A stretch of DNA of 64,000 nt, taken from contig CAZYSK010000029.1 in assembly GCA_964649415.1 (NCBI GenBank), positions 1 through 64,000 of the forward strand. The letters are read 5' to 3'. The notes below the pieces were generated by a model. The model had not been told where the DNA came from and made no database searches. It saw only the letters and a program-made list of their open reading frames with translations. This stretch comes from CAZYSK01 sp964649415. Lineage in GTDB: Bacteria; Chloroflexota; Anaerolineae; B4-G1. Below are positions 15,948 through 24,556 of the stretch, piece after piece. A program made the translations under genes and the position numbers. Within the stretch, counting starts at the first letter, position 1; the number at the start of each line of letters is the position of its first letter.

Positions 15948-17387
15948 CTAAGCGGACGAGCTTTCCTCCAGGATATACGCGATCTCGTCGGACACGGCAT
16001 CGGGCAAGGGCTCCGGCTGATGCCCCTCAATGAGAGCCACCGTCCTGTCTCGCAGCCGTTCGCCCAGGCGCTGGCTGCCCGCCGCGACCCAGTCATCCGC
16101 CCGCTGGCGGGTGAACACCCCCGGCTGCCACAGTTCGCGGAAGTGCCTCAGCGTGTGCTCGTGCGTGAGGAAATCGCCGCCCGGCCCCACGCCATGAATC
16201 ACCTCCAGGGCCAGGGATTCGGCATCCAGCGACACACCCTCAACGAAGCGGCGCATCATCGCGATCATCTCGGCGGTGAACACGACCATCTCCGGCGACG
16301 TGGTCAGCCCACCCTCCAGGTATCCCACGTCGTGCACCAGGTTCGTCCCCGCCAGCAACGCGACCAGCACAGAAAACGCGGAGTCGGCCGCGGCCTGTTC
16401 GTCCATGACGCAGCTATCGGAATGGCCAGCGTAGCCCCACGACGGCAGCCCGTAGAAACGCCCCATCTCGGCCACCAGGACACGGGCCAGTTGGAACTCG
16501 GGAGCGCTGTACACGCTGATGGTCGTCCGCATATCCATGTGATGCAGCCCCTGGCCATAGACAAAGGGGGCTCCGGCGTGCTTGAGCTGATGCATCACCA
16601 GGCTGGAGAGTACCTCCGCGTTGCCCAGGACCAGCCCGCCAGCCAGGCTCACCGGCGCGGTTCCGCCCATCATAGGCGCTGGGGAGTGGACGATGGGCAA
16701 GCCGTGTTCGGCCATGCTAAGCAGTTTGCCTGTCGCCGTCTCCGAGTGCCTGAGCGGGGTCGAGGGTTCGGAGTAGAGCAGCAGCGTGGGGTTGAGCCGC
16801 AACTGCTCCATGCCCCCGGCAGCGGAAGCTGCCATGGCGATGATGGCCTCGCAGTCGGCCCGGTCATCGCACACGAACACGATCGGCTTGCTCGTGTGCT
16901 GTAGCATCAGGGCGAACTGATGCCGGTAGGGCTTGGATCTATCCAGGTCTGACGGAATGCCCATGGACATGCAGAAGCCCATCTCCGGCAGAGCGTCCAC
17001 CACGTGGATGCTGTCAACCAGGTCCGCGACGGTATAGGGACGGCGTTCGCCGGTGCGGGGGTCCAGGTAGTTCGGGCAGTCGGAGCCGGTGCCGAAATTG
17101 ACCGCGCGCCCCTCCAGCGGCGCTGCGACCTCGTCGCTTCCCCGCCCGCAGAGCACGACGCGCGACGGAGGCTGGGCCAGCGCCCACTCCACCAGCCCGG
17201 GGGGAAAACGAACCAGGTTGGCGTCGGTGATGATAGCGTCGGTCTGGCGCAGCAGGTCCAGCGCCTCGTCGTGATAGATGCGCACTCCAGTGCGCCGCAG
17301 AACCTCGAGCGAGGCCGCGTGAATTGCCTCACACTGTTGCTTGCTCAGCATAGTCATTCTAGGAAACGTATGACCGTCTTGGGTCAT
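15948..17387 (-). CDS. MttB family (trimethylamine methyltransferase-like) protein 1, non-pyrrolysine
   Basis: The 479-residue protein belongs to the COG5598/MttB superfamily of TIM-barrel enzymes that move a methyl group from a methylated amine to a corrinoid protein. Landmarks are the N-terminal HAASLEVLRRTGVRIYH, FGTGSDCPNYLDPRTGERR (about residue 100), the histidine motif NLVHDVGYLEGG (about 370) and C-terminal HEHTLRHFRE. There is no in-frame amber codon, so it is not the pyrrolysine trimethylamine enzyme; characterised relatives use glycine betaine, proline betaine or carnitine. It is the last gene of the 21 kb minus-strand array and is closest in motif content to protein 7 of this window. 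Confidence 0.85.
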   Translation of the reverse strand: MTQDGHTFPRMTMLSKQQCEAIHAASLEVLRRTGVRIYHDEALDLLRQTDAIITDANLVRFPPGLVEWALAQPPSRVVLCGRGSDEVAAPLEGRAVNFGTGSDCPNYLDPRTGERRPYTVADLVDSIHVVDALPEMGFCMSMGIPSDLDRSKPYRHQFALMLQHTSKPIVFVCDDRADCEAIIAMAASAAGGMEQLRLNPTLLLYSEPSTPLRHSETATGKLLSMAEHGLPIVHSPAPMMGGTAPVSLAGGLVLGNAEVLSSLVMHQLKHAGAPFVYGQGLHHMDMRTTISVYSAPEFQLARVLVAEMGRFYGLPSWGYAGHSDSCVMDEQAAADSAFSVLVALLAGTNLVHDVGYLEGGLTTSPEMVVFTAEMIAMMRRFVEGVSLDAESLALEVIHGVGPGGDFLTHEHTLRHFRELWQPGVFTRQRADDWVAAGSQRLGERLRDRTVALIEGHQPEPLPDAVSDEIAYILEESSSA

Positions 17388-17399
17388 GCTACTCTACTC

Positions 17400-18350
17400 C
17401 TAAACAATGGTTTGGTGGGTTGGTAAATTGGTAGATTGGTGGGTTGGTAAATTGGTAGATTGGGGAGGTGCCCCCGCGCGCTTCGCCGCGACGGCCAGCG
17501 CTTCGGTGACCAGCGACGGAATGATGGCGAGCCGGTATTCGCGTGAGGCGCGTCTCGGGCTGGTGCGGGGGTCGGCCTCCTCCTGAGCGATCCGCGCGGC
17601 CTGTGCGAAGGCCTCCATCGTGGGCGGCCGCCCCCTCAGGAACGTCTCCGCGCCGGACGCTCGAAACGGGCGCGGGGCGACCGGTCCGAGGGCGACGCAC
17701 GCCCCTTCGATATGCCCGCCCTCGCGAGCCAGACACAGTTTGACAGCGCAGTTCAGAATCGGCAACACCAGAGAAGGCCGGCGGCCGATGCGCCTCCAGG
17801 CCGTGCCGCACAGAGGCTCAGGACTCACGAAACGAATGTGGGTGACCACCTGGCGCGACGGGTCTATGGCAGACAGACCCGGCCCATCGAACAGCGACGC
17901 CACGGTCCGCCACTCCGCCCCTTGGGCGTCCACGACCCGCGCCCCTGCCTCCAATGCGACCGCCACGATGGCGCCGTCGGCCGCGGGCATCGCCTGCACG
18001 ATGTTCCCCACCCAGGTGGCGACGTTCTGAATTGCAGCCGCGCCGACGGAGCGCGCGGCCTCGGTGAGTGCGTGCACGTGCTGGCCCAAGAAAGGCGAAC
18101 CCTGAATCGCGGCAAACGTCACCGCCGCCCCAACCTCGACGAACGATGCCCCGGCGGCACCCTCGGTGACCTTGATCTGGTCCAGGCCCGGGATGCGGGT
18201 GACGTCCACCAGCGCCCGCGGATGGATCTTGCGCTTGCGTATGTCCGGCATGACGTCGGTGCCACCGGCGATGACGCGAGCCTGGCCATCGTATGCCATC
18301 AGATGGGCGACGGCTTCTTCAACTGAACCCGGGTAGAGATAGTCAGTCAT
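17400..18350 (-). CDS. FAD-binding subunit of a molybdenum hydroxylase (xanthine dehydrogenase/CoxM family)
   Basis: The 316-residue protein resembles CoxM/XdhB-type subunits that pass electrons from the iron-sulfur clusters to FAD. It has the N-terminal FAD-site segment VIAGGTDVMPDIRKR, then GAAVTFAAIQ and AAIQNVATWVGNIVQAMPAAD, and a CO_deh_flav_C-like domain (about residues 190-290). The last 20 or so residues (STNLPTHQSTNLPTHQ) are encoded by an intergenic heptamer repeat array, so the natural C terminus has been replaced or extended. It follows the fused iron-sulfur/molybdenum subunit gene after 165 bases of spacer. Confidence 0.85.
   Translation of the reverse strand: MTDYLYPGSVEEAVAHLMAYDGQARVIAGGTDVMPDIRKRKIHPRALVDVTRIPGLDQIKVTEGAAGASFVEVGAAVTFAAIQGSPFLGQHVHALTEAARSVGAAAIQNVATWVGNIVQAMPAADGAIVAVALEAGARVVDAQGAEWRTVASLFDGPGLSAIDPSRQVVTHIRFVSPEPLCGTAWRRIGRRPSLVLPILNCAVKLCLAREGGHIEGACVALGPVAPRPFRASGAETFLRGRPPTMEAFAQAARIAQEEADPRTSPRRASREYRLAIIPSLVTEALAVAAKRAGAPPQSTNLPTHQSTNLPTHQTIV
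17407..17464. repeat. Heptamer array (GGTTGGTAAATTGGTAGATT) forming a gene 3' end
   Basis: A complement-strand version of the CTACCAAT array seen at 1763-1821, 25425-25461 and 50941-50998. It encodes the C-terminal tail of the FAD subunit, and the stop codon lies at its edge. Confidence 0.8.
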
Positions 18351-18515
18351 TCGTACTCACCCCTCTACCGTACTCGTAGTCCGAGGGCAGCGACGTCGGA
18401 CTGCTGGACGCAGCCGAGCACAGACGGTCGGGATCAATGTCCGCGCCATCCTGGCCGCAAGGGTGTGCGAGCAAGGATGCTCGCGGTCCAGGCACAGATA
18501 ATCCGTCATTCGCCA
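18351..18515. other. Spacer between molybdenum hydroxylase genes
   Basis: This 165-base spacer contains no gene. It includes a fragment with ATAATCCGTCATTCGCCATC that resembles the start region of the FAD subunit gene (GATAGTCAGTCATTCGTACT) and may be a small local duplication. Confidence 0.4.
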
Positions 18516-21443
18516 TCACCCGGAGGCCGAGCGAGGGCTCGGCGTCCCCATCTGCCTCAACACGCGCTCGGGCGTGGCCGGTATCTCCCGTATGCGCGCA
18601 CCGATCGCGCGGGAAACGGCATTGATGATCGCCGGTGTCGCGGGAAGCATCGCCGCCTCGCCCAGCCCTTTAGCGCCGAAGGGGCCGTGAAAGCTGGCCA
18701 CCTCAACCAACAGCACCTCGACCTCAGGCATAGAGGCGACTGTCGGGAGATAATAGTCGCTCAAGCCAGTACTCACCCCCGGTATGACCTCCTCCATCAG
18801 GGCTGCGCCCAGCCCCATCAGGACTGCGCCTTCGATCTGTCCCCTGGCATCCACCGGATTGATGGCCCGCCCGACGTCGTGAGCGGCCACCACGCGGGAG
18901 ACCCGGACCTCTCCGGTGCGCAGATCCACCACGACCTCCGCCAGGTGAGCGCCCGTGACGAAAATAGGCACGTATTCCGGGCGTGTCTCCTCTGGAAACA
19001 GGAGGGAGGGATTGAAGCAGCCAGCCGCCCGCCTGGACTTGCCCATACGGTCGAACTCCCGGGCCACCTCCGCCAGTGAGACCGAGAGAGCGGGCTGTTC
19101 CAATCCGTCTGTGCCGGCCCGCGCCGATGTAGGGGGGCGGAGACTACGCCCTGCCGACGGATTGGAGCAATCCGCGACCATCCGCGGTCGACCGCCTGCC
19201 CCCACAACAACCTGGTTTCGTCGCAGGGCCAGATCGGCGGGCGGGCAGTCCAGCATCTCCGCCGCCGTGGCCAGGATCTCGCGCTTGAGGTTGCGCACCG
19301 CCTGGCAGACGGCGTTGCCGACCCAGTAGGTGGATCGGGAAGCGCCCTGGATGCCGCTGTCGGGCGTGAGCGCCGTGTCGGCGTTCACCAGCTCGACGCA
19401 ATCCCTGGGCACCCCCAGCGTCTCGGCAGCCAACTGGCTCATCACCGTGTTCGTGCCCTGGCCGTAGTCGGGGGCCGAGCAATACACGACGAAATGCCCA
19501 TCCTCGGCCAGCGCCGCCCCAGCCTCGACTCGCAATGAGCCGGATTTCCCAAACCGGTACCACATCCCGGCAAGGCCCACCCCCTTGCGCAGGGGCATGC
19601 TCTTCGCGCTCGCGGCAGCGTTGAACGCCCTCGCCGCCTCCTGAAACGCCCGATAATGGGGCCGGATCGCCTCCAGCACCTCGATGTAGCCCAGGGACTC
19701 CGCCACCGGGTACCCCAGGAAGGACACGTCCGCCCCCCGCAGCGCGTTTCTCAGCCGGAATTCCAGGGGGTCCTGCCCCAGCTCGGCGCTCAACTCGTCC
19801 AGCGTGCACTCCAGGGCGAAAGTGGACTGTGCCGTGCCGAACCCACGGAACTGGCCACTCTTGGGGCCGTTGGTGTAGACGCTCTGGCCATAGGCGTCCA
19901 CGGCCCGCCACCGGTAGGCTCCCCCGCTGGCCGTGACGGCGAAGCTGGGGATGTACTGGCCGTGGGCGTCGTAGCCGCCGGTGTTGGCACTGATGCGAAC
20001 CCGGATGCCGGTCAACCGCCCGCCGGCACTGGCGCCGATCTTATAGTCTACCCGGTAGGGATGACGCTTCGGCGAGGCATCGAAGGATTCCCGGCGGGAA
20101 TACACCAGGCGCACGGGCCGGGACGTGCTCCAGGTCATCAACGCGGTCGCTATCAGGGGCCATGGGTCCTGCTTGCCGCCGAAGGAGCCACCGGTGGGCG
20201 GCATGATCACCCGCACACGCGATGGATCCAGCGCCAGAACGGCGGCGATATATCCCTGCGCCCAGTGCGGCTCGTGGGTGCCGGCGACGACGGCTATCCT
20301 CCCAGCCTCGTCTACGTAGCCCAGCGCCGCCTCCCGCTCCATGGCGGCGTGCTCCAGGTACGCCGTGCGATAGCAGGTTTCGATGATCACGTCCGACTCG
20401 GCGAAAGCGGCGGCCAGATCTCCGTGGGCGACCCGGTTGGTGGTCAAGACGTTGCCCTCGGTGCCGATGGGGAACGCCTCTTCCCTCAGCGTCTCGTCGG
20501 ACTCATACGCATGCGGCAGAGGCTGGTACTCGACCGTGATTGCCTCCACGCCTGCCTGAGCACACTCTGGAGAATCCGCCACAACCAGCGCCACCGGAGC
20601 GCCCTTCGTGCGGCCGGTGTCGCCGACAGGCGTCAACACCGGCTCGTCCCGGCTGTACTCGGGGAAACCGTTCAGGCCGGGGACGTCATCGGCAGTGAGG
20701 ATGCGCACCACACCCGGCGACTGCGCAGCCTGTTCTGTGTCAAGGGACAGCAGACGGGCGTGGGGATGCGGGCTACGCAAGACCCTGGCGTGCAGCAAGC
20801 CGGGCATCGCAATGTCCTCGACGTACCTGGCCCGGCCGGTCACCTTGTCAACGGAGTCGGTGCGGGCAACATCGCCGCCGATGGGGTCAGCACCCTGATT
20901 CTGAACGGTGCCGACCGACGACGGTGCCGGCCGAGGGTCGGGAGGGCTTTCGCCACGCAACGCCGCCGCGGCCAACTCGACCGCCATGACGACGCGGGTG
21001 TATCCCGTGCAACGACAGAGATTGCCCTCCAGCGCCGCGACGATCTGCTCCCGGCTTGGGTCAGGCTCGCGGTCGAGGAGCGCCTTCGCGGCCAGGATCA
21101 TGCCGGGCGCGCAGTAGCCACACTGCACGGCCCCGGCCTCGATGAAGGCGGCCTGGAGCGGATGCAGCCCCTCCTCCCGCTGTGGGTCCGCCAGTCCCTC
21201 GATGGTGAGCACGCGCCGCCCGGCGACCTTGCCCACCGGCGTCAGGCAAGAACGGATCGGAACCCACCGTCCTCGGTGGGCGCCATCCAAGAGAACCGTG
21301 CAAGCACCGCACTCGCCCTCGTGGTCACATCCCTGCTTGGTACCGGTCAGCCCCAAGTCATTCCGCAGCACGTCCAGCAGACTCGTGGCCGGATCCACGT
21401 CAACGACGACAGGTTCGCCATTCAGAGTAAACGATATGCTCAT
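18516..21443 (-). CDS. Fused 2Fe-2S/molybdopterin subunit of a xanthine dehydrogenase-family hydroxylase
   Basis: The 975-residue fusion has a plant-type 2Fe-2S domain (residues 1-75; CDHEGECGACTVLLDG), a second helical 2Fe-2S domain (80-160; CGYCAPGM and CRCTGY) and the molybdopterin domains (about 190-960). The C-terminal FGAKGLGEAAMLP holds the Glu that is catalytic in this family. This order without FAD resembles Desulfovibrio aldehyde oxidoreductase (MOP), but an FAD subunit is encoded next to it. It probably hydroxylates a heterocycle or aldehyde. About 30 residues (around 760-795, CSNPSAGRS to GTDGLEQ) are encoded by a palindromic insertion not expected in the family. Only a weak ribosome site is visible. 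Confidence 0.9.
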   Translation of the reverse strand: MSISFTLNGEPVVVDVDPATSLLDVLRNDLGLTGTKQGCDHEGECGACTVLLDGAHRGRWVPIRSCLTPVGKVAGRRVLTIEGLADPQREEGLHPLQAAFIEAGAVQCGYCAPGMILAAKALLDREPDPSREQIVAALEGNLCRCTGYTRVVMAVELAAAALRGESPPDPRPAPSSVGTVQNQGADPIGGDVARTDSVDKVTGRARYVEDIAMPGLLHARVLRSPHPHARLLSLDTEQAAQSPGVVRILTADDVPGLNGFPEYSRDEPVLTPVGDTGRTKGAPVALVVADSPECAQAGVEAITVEYQPLPHAYESDETLREEAFPIGTEGNVLTTNRVAHGDLAAAFAESDVIIETCYRTAYLEHAAMEREAALGYVDEAGRIAVVAGTHEPHWAQGYIAAVLALDPSRVRVIMPPTGGSFGGKQDPWPLIATALMTWSTSRPVRLVYSRRESFDASPKRHPYRVDYKIGASAGGRLTGIRVRISANTGGYDAHGQYIPSFAVTASGGAYRWRAVDAYGQSVYTNGPKSGQFRGFGTAQSTFALECTLDELSAELGQDPLEFRLRNALRGADVSFLGYPVAESLGYIEVLEAIRPHYRAFQEAARAFNAAASAKSMPLRKGVGLAGMWYRFGKSGSLRVEAGAALAEDGHFVVYCSAPDYGQGTNTVMSQLAAETLGVPRDCVELVNADTALTPDSGIQGASRSTYWVGNAVCQAVRNLKREILATAAEMLDCPPADLALRRNQVVVGAGGRPRMVADCSNPSAGRSLRPPTSARAGTDGLEQPALSVSLAEVAREFDRMGKSRRAAGCFNPSLLFPEETRPEYVPIFVTGAHLAEVVVDLRTGEVRVSRVVAAHDVGRAINPVDARGQIEGAVLMGLGAALMEEVIPGVSTGLSDYYLPTVASMPEVEVLLVEVASFHGPFGAKGLGEAAMLPATPAIINAVSRAIGARIREIPATPERVLRQMGTPSPRSASG
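19099..19166. repeat. Palindromic insertion inside the molybdenum hydroxylase gene
   Basis: TCCAATCCGTC (19099-19109) and GACGGATTGGA (19156-19166) are perfect 11-base inverted arms around a 46-base GC-rich centre. The element is read in frame as low-complexity sequence (SNPSAGRSLRPPTSARAGTD) between conserved parts of the molybdenum domain. Confidence 0.75.
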
Positions 21444-21454
21444 TCACACCACGA

Positions 21455-21492
21455 CTGACGTTTCACGTTTGACGCTTGACGCTTGACGTCTC
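21455..21492. repeat. TGACGTTT-type heptamer array
   Basis: Units such as GACTGACGTTTCACGTTTGACGC repeat between the hydroxylase start and the stop codon of the next methyltransferase gene, which lies at the array edge. Similar arrays are at 29395-29421, 33017-33046, 37718-37744 and 53227-53254. Confidence 0.75.
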
Positions 21493-22939
21493 ACTTCTCC
21501 CGCGCCTCGGCTGCCTTCAGAATCGCCTCGATCCTCTCCGCCGCGCCATCGGGCAAGGGTGGTGGCTTGTGGGTCGCCAGGATATCCCGCACGCGCGACT
21601 TGATGCGCGCGCGCATCGTCAGCGATCCGGCCGCCTCCCAGTTCACCCACGGATCCCGGTCCATCAGCGCCGGCGTCCATATCTCGGCGCGGCAGCGCTT
21701 CGCCGTCTCCCGCGTGGACATGAACTCTCCGGCCGGCCCGATCTTGTCAATCAGGTCCAGCATCAGTGTATCGTCGCTGACCTCGACACCGCGCATGACG
21801 CGGCGCGTCATGGCGATGATCTCGTCGTTCATCACCAGCATCTCCAGCGAGCCGATGTCGGCGCAGTCCAGGAACCCTACGTCGTGGACCAGCGTCGCGC
21901 CGCTCAGGCCGGAGAGCACCACCTGCATGGTGCTTTCGATGGCCGCCTGCAGATCGAGCACCTTGGCCTCGGAAGCCCCGGCCGTGCCCATGAACGGCAC
22001 GCCCAGGTAGCGGGAGATGTCCGACAGGGCCGCACCGTAGAGACTCATCTCCGGCCCTCCATAGGCGGGCCGCCCGGTGCGCAGGTCCATCGGCTGCGGC
22101 ACGCCGCCGATACACACCGGCGCGCCCCGTTTCTTGAGTTGGATGATGGACAACCCGCTCAATGCCCCGGCCAGGTAGACGACGAACAACCCCGCCCCGG
22201 TCACCGGCGCGGTGCACCCGGCGGTGCCGCCGCCCAGGTAGATGATGGGAATGTCGCGCTCGGCGGCCCACAGCACGTTGGCCAGTTCCTCGTCGGTATG
22301 TTGCAGCGGTGCCTGGAACGTGGAGAACAGAGCGAAGAACGGGTGCTCGCGGAAGGCATCCGCGCTGCCCGCGACGGCCAGGGCGATCTGGTAGATGTCG
22401 GACACGTTATCGAGGGAATAGGCCCAGGGAAACACCGGCTTGCCGGTGTTGGCGATCATCTCGGCGAATTCATACACCGGCGCTAGGCGGTGATGCACGT
22501 CGTCGATCAACGCCAGCCCCATACAGTAGTCGATGTTGTCCAGCGCATCACAGACCAGGGCCGCCATGGCGGGATCACCCCGGCAGGACTTGCGCCGCTC
22601 GCCCGTCTGCGGGTCAACGAAGTAGGTGCACGTGGGGCCAGGGCCGAAGTAGACCCGGTCCGGCACGACCTGCATGCGGTGCTGGCCGTCCCGGCCCCAC
22701 AGGGTGAACGAGCGCGGGTTGGCGGCGACGGCGTCCTGGATGATGTGGGGCGGAATGCGCACCCGCACGCCGTCCACGCGCGCGCCCGCCGCGGCGAGCA
22801 AGTCCCGCGCCTCGGCGTTGAGCACGTTGACGCCGGTGCGATTCAGGCACTCCAGCGTCGCCTGGTAGACCTTCTCGATTTGTCGATCAGACAGCACGCG
22901 GAACTGCGGCGTCTGATGAGCGTGGTAGTTGGCGTCCAT
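21491..22939 (-). CDS. MttB family methyltransferase-like protein 2, non-pyrrolysine
   Basis: From the ATG at 22939 the protein is 482 residues (MDANYHAHQTPQFRVLSD). A longer upstream frame runs into a palindromic repeat and is not used here. Family landmarks are QATLECLNRTGVNVLN, FGPGPTCTYFVDPQTGERRK (about residue 105), TLVHDVGFLDCADIGSLEM (about 370) and a C-terminal MSTRETAKRCRAE. It lacks an amber codon. It lies between methylaspartate ammonia-lyase and the molybdenum hydroxylase. The GPGPTC motif sets it apart from proteins 1 and 7 (GTGSDC), suggesting a different methylated substrate. That last point is inference. Confidence 0.85.
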   Translation of the reverse strand: MDANYHAHQTPQFRVLSDRQIEKVYQATLECLNRTGVNVLNAEARDLLAAAGARVDGVRVRIPPHIIQDAVAANPRSFTLWGRDGQHRMQVVPDRVYFGPGPTCTYFVDPQTGERRKSCRGDPAMAALVCDALDNIDYCMGLALIDDVHHRLAPVYEFAEMIANTGKPVFPWAYSLDNVSDIYQIALAVAGSADAFREHPFFALFSTFQAPLQHTDEELANVLWAAERDIPIIYLGGGTAGCTAPVTGAGLFVVYLAGALSGLSIIQLKKRGAPVCIGGVPQPMDLRTGRPAYGGPEMSLYGAALSDISRYLGVPFMGTAGASEAKVLDLQAAIESTMQVVLSGLSGATLVHDVGFLDCADIGSLEMLVMNDEIIAMTRRVMRGVEVSDDTLMLDLIDKIGPAGEFMSTRETAKRCRAEIWTPALMDRDPWVNWEAAGSLTMRARIKSRVRDILATHKPPPLPDGAAERIEAILKAAEAREK

Positions 22940-22974
22940 AAACCTCCCATAACCATGGTCTTCTCTCAAAAAAA

Positions 22975-22992
22975 GCGCCATTCTGATGGCGC
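22975..22992. repeat. Palindromic unit core upstream of MttB-like gene 2
   Basis: Arms GCGCCAT and ATGGCGC with loop TCTG, followed by GCGCCGTTCTCATGGCG. It lies in the spacer between methyltransferase gene 2 and methylaspartate ammonia-lyase. It is the intergenic form of the 36-bp element. Confidence 0.85.
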
Positions 22993-23039
22993 GCCGTTCT
23001 CATGGCGTGCGACGTTCGATTGTGTATATCATACGGGGC

Positions 23040-24530
23040 TCATGGTTTGCGCACCCGAACCCAGGCCAATGTTCGGGCCATTTCGTTCTGCACGATCATA
23101 ATGCCCTCGTCCACTCCCATGCCCGGCCTGGCCATAATCATATCCGGCCGCGTGGCCAGGGCAACGTGCACCGCCACCTGTGCCGAGAGATCCGTCTCGG
23201 CGCAACTGCCGCCCAAGAACGCGCCCACGCCCCCACCCTTGCAGGCCAGCACGGCCTCGACCGAGTTATGCACGCTGCCCAGGTCCGGCATCTTGACCTG
23301 GATCACGTCCGCCGCCCGCGCGCTCACGAAGGCGCGGATGTCCTCCAGCGTGTTGGCCCACTCGTCGGCGACGAGCTGCACGTCCATCTTGCGGAAGCGG
23401 ACGTACTCGCGCAGCGTCTTCATGGCCTCGATCTGGGCCTCCCGGCTGTCCATAATGACCGGGCACTCCACGCGCAATGGGTAGGGTCGGGCCGCTGATT
23501 CCAGCGCGTACAGATGCCCCAGCACGCGGCCGAGCTCATTGTCGCAGATCTGGCCCAGCGCGCCGTGCACGTCCAGGTGGATCGTCGGCCGGTAGTCGGC
23601 ACCGCCCAGCGCCTGAATGCGCTCCTTGAGCCAGCGCACGTACTGCGTCAGCCTGCCGCCGTCTGCGCCAAGCTGCTCGGGGATGTCGTCCACGAGCGCG
23701 TGAGGGAGCGAGGCCACCCGGCGGACGATCATCTTGTCCGCGTTGTGATAGCGTTCGCCACCCGACTGGGCGTGGATGGGCACCGGCGCGTCGGGCAACG
23801 GCAAGCCCCACTCGTCTGCAATCACCTCGGCCATCGTCACGCCCCGCGCGATGGCCACCGCCCGCAGCAACGCCTGGCTGACGCCATAGCGAACGGCCGC
23901 TTGCAGGCGACGCTCCACGGTGACGAACTCCGGCGGGGGTTCGTCGGGTTCCTCCTCTTCCCCTCGGGCGGCCCGCAACAAGCGAATAGGTACCGTCAGC
24001 AAGTCACGCCGGGTGACCCCCATGGACGGGGGCGGCGGTTTGACCACCTCCACAGATTCGGTCAGATTGTCTACCACCCCAGCGAGCTCGCGGAAGGTCG
24101 TGACCTCCCGACCCTCGAGCGCCGGGGCGACCACCTGGCGCACCGTCGCCAGGCCTTCCTCGGCGCGGAAGACCGGCTCACGGCCAGCCTTGCCGCTGTA
24201 GGCCACAGCCACGCAGTCTCCCCACGCCACGTCGCCGCCGGTGGTTGGCACTCCACTATCCTCAAGGCGCGATTCCGATGGCGCTTCCGATGGCGCGCCG
24301 TCTTCCCTACAAAGACGCCATTCTGATGGCGCGCCGTCGAGCACCAGGCCGACGGAGACGGCCTCGGCGACCTCGCGGACGTGGCGAAAACCGGGCGTCA
24401 CCGGATCAGCCGTGTAGCGCTCGGCCAGGGGCAGCGGGTGGGACCGGAGGGCGGCCAGGTCCTCGGTGTAGTAGCCGCCTACGGCGGGCACCGCCAGGAC
24501 ACGAGCAATACGAATCATATCATCAACCAT
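23040..24530 (-). CDS. mal: Methylaspartate ammonia-lyase with in-frame insertions
   Basis: This enolase-superfamily enzyme deaminates L-threo-3-methylaspartate to mesaconate. Family segments align along the length: ADPVTPGFRHVREVAEAVSV, AVRYGVSQALL, HNADKMIVRRV (general-base His region), the Mg ligands in IHLDVHG, RVECPV and VADEWANT, and VIQVKMPDLGSVHN with the catalytic Gln and Lys. The protein is 496 residues against about 413 in characterised enzymes. One insert (residues 64-91) is a cluster of 36-bp palindromic repeat copies in a beta-turn before GDCVAVAYSG; another of about 45 residues (PPPPSMGVTRRD) is unrelated. The ATG abuts a GCGGATG/CATCCGC repeat and has no clear ribosome site; MIRIARV 12 bases later is an alternative start. 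Confidence 0.9.
   Translation of the reverse strand: MVDDMIRIARVLAVPAVGGYYTEDLAALRSHPLPLAERYTADPVTPGFRHVREVAEAVSVGLVLDGAPSEWRLCREDGAPSEAPSESRLEDSGVPTTGGDVAWGDCVAVAYSGKAGREPVFRAEEGLATVRQVVAPALEGREVTTFRELAGVVDNLTESVEVVKPPPPSMGVTRRDLLTVPIRLLRAARGEEEEPDEPPPEFVTVERRLQAAVRYGVSQALLRAVAIARGVTMAEVIADEWGLPLPDAPVPIHAQSGGERYHNADKMIVRRVASLPHALVDDIPEQLGADGGRLTQYVRWLKERIQALGGADYRPTIHLDVHGALGQICDNELGRVLGHLYALESAARPYPLRVECPVIMDSREAQIEAMKTLREYVRFRKMDVQLVADEWANTLEDIRAFVSARAADVIQVKMPDLGSVHNSVEAVLACKGGGVGAFLGGSCAETDLSAQVAVHVALATRPDMIMARPGMGVDEGIMIVQNEMARTLAWVRVRKP
24258..24339. repeat. Palindromic repeat cluster in methylaspartate ammonia-lyase gene
   Basis: One imperfect hairpin (GCGCGAT/ATGGCGC, 24267-24284), a 12-base half copy (TTCCGATGGCGC, 24285-24296) and a hairpin ACGCCAT-TCTG-ATGGCGC (24315-24332). 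Right arms start at 24278, 24290 and 24326, spaced 12 and 36 bases, so all spacings are multiples of three. Confidence 0.9.
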
Positions 24531-24536
24531 CTAGAG

Positions 24537-24554
24537 GCGGATGCCTGCATCCGC
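24537..24554. repeat. GCGGATG-CCTG-CATCCGC hairpin (7-4-7 type)
   Basis: Perfect 7-base arms with a 4-base loop, immediately upstream of the methylaspartate ammonia-lyase start. It belongs to the second hairpin family (also 30888-30905, 33000-33017, 44936-44951 and nested in the GACCTGACAGG elements). Confidence 0.8.
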
Positions 24555-24556
24555 GG

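Noticed and set aside
19656..21458. 600-codon open frame antisense to the molybdenum hydroxylase
   Set aside because: The opposite strand encodes unambiguous 2Fe-2S and molybdenum motifs.
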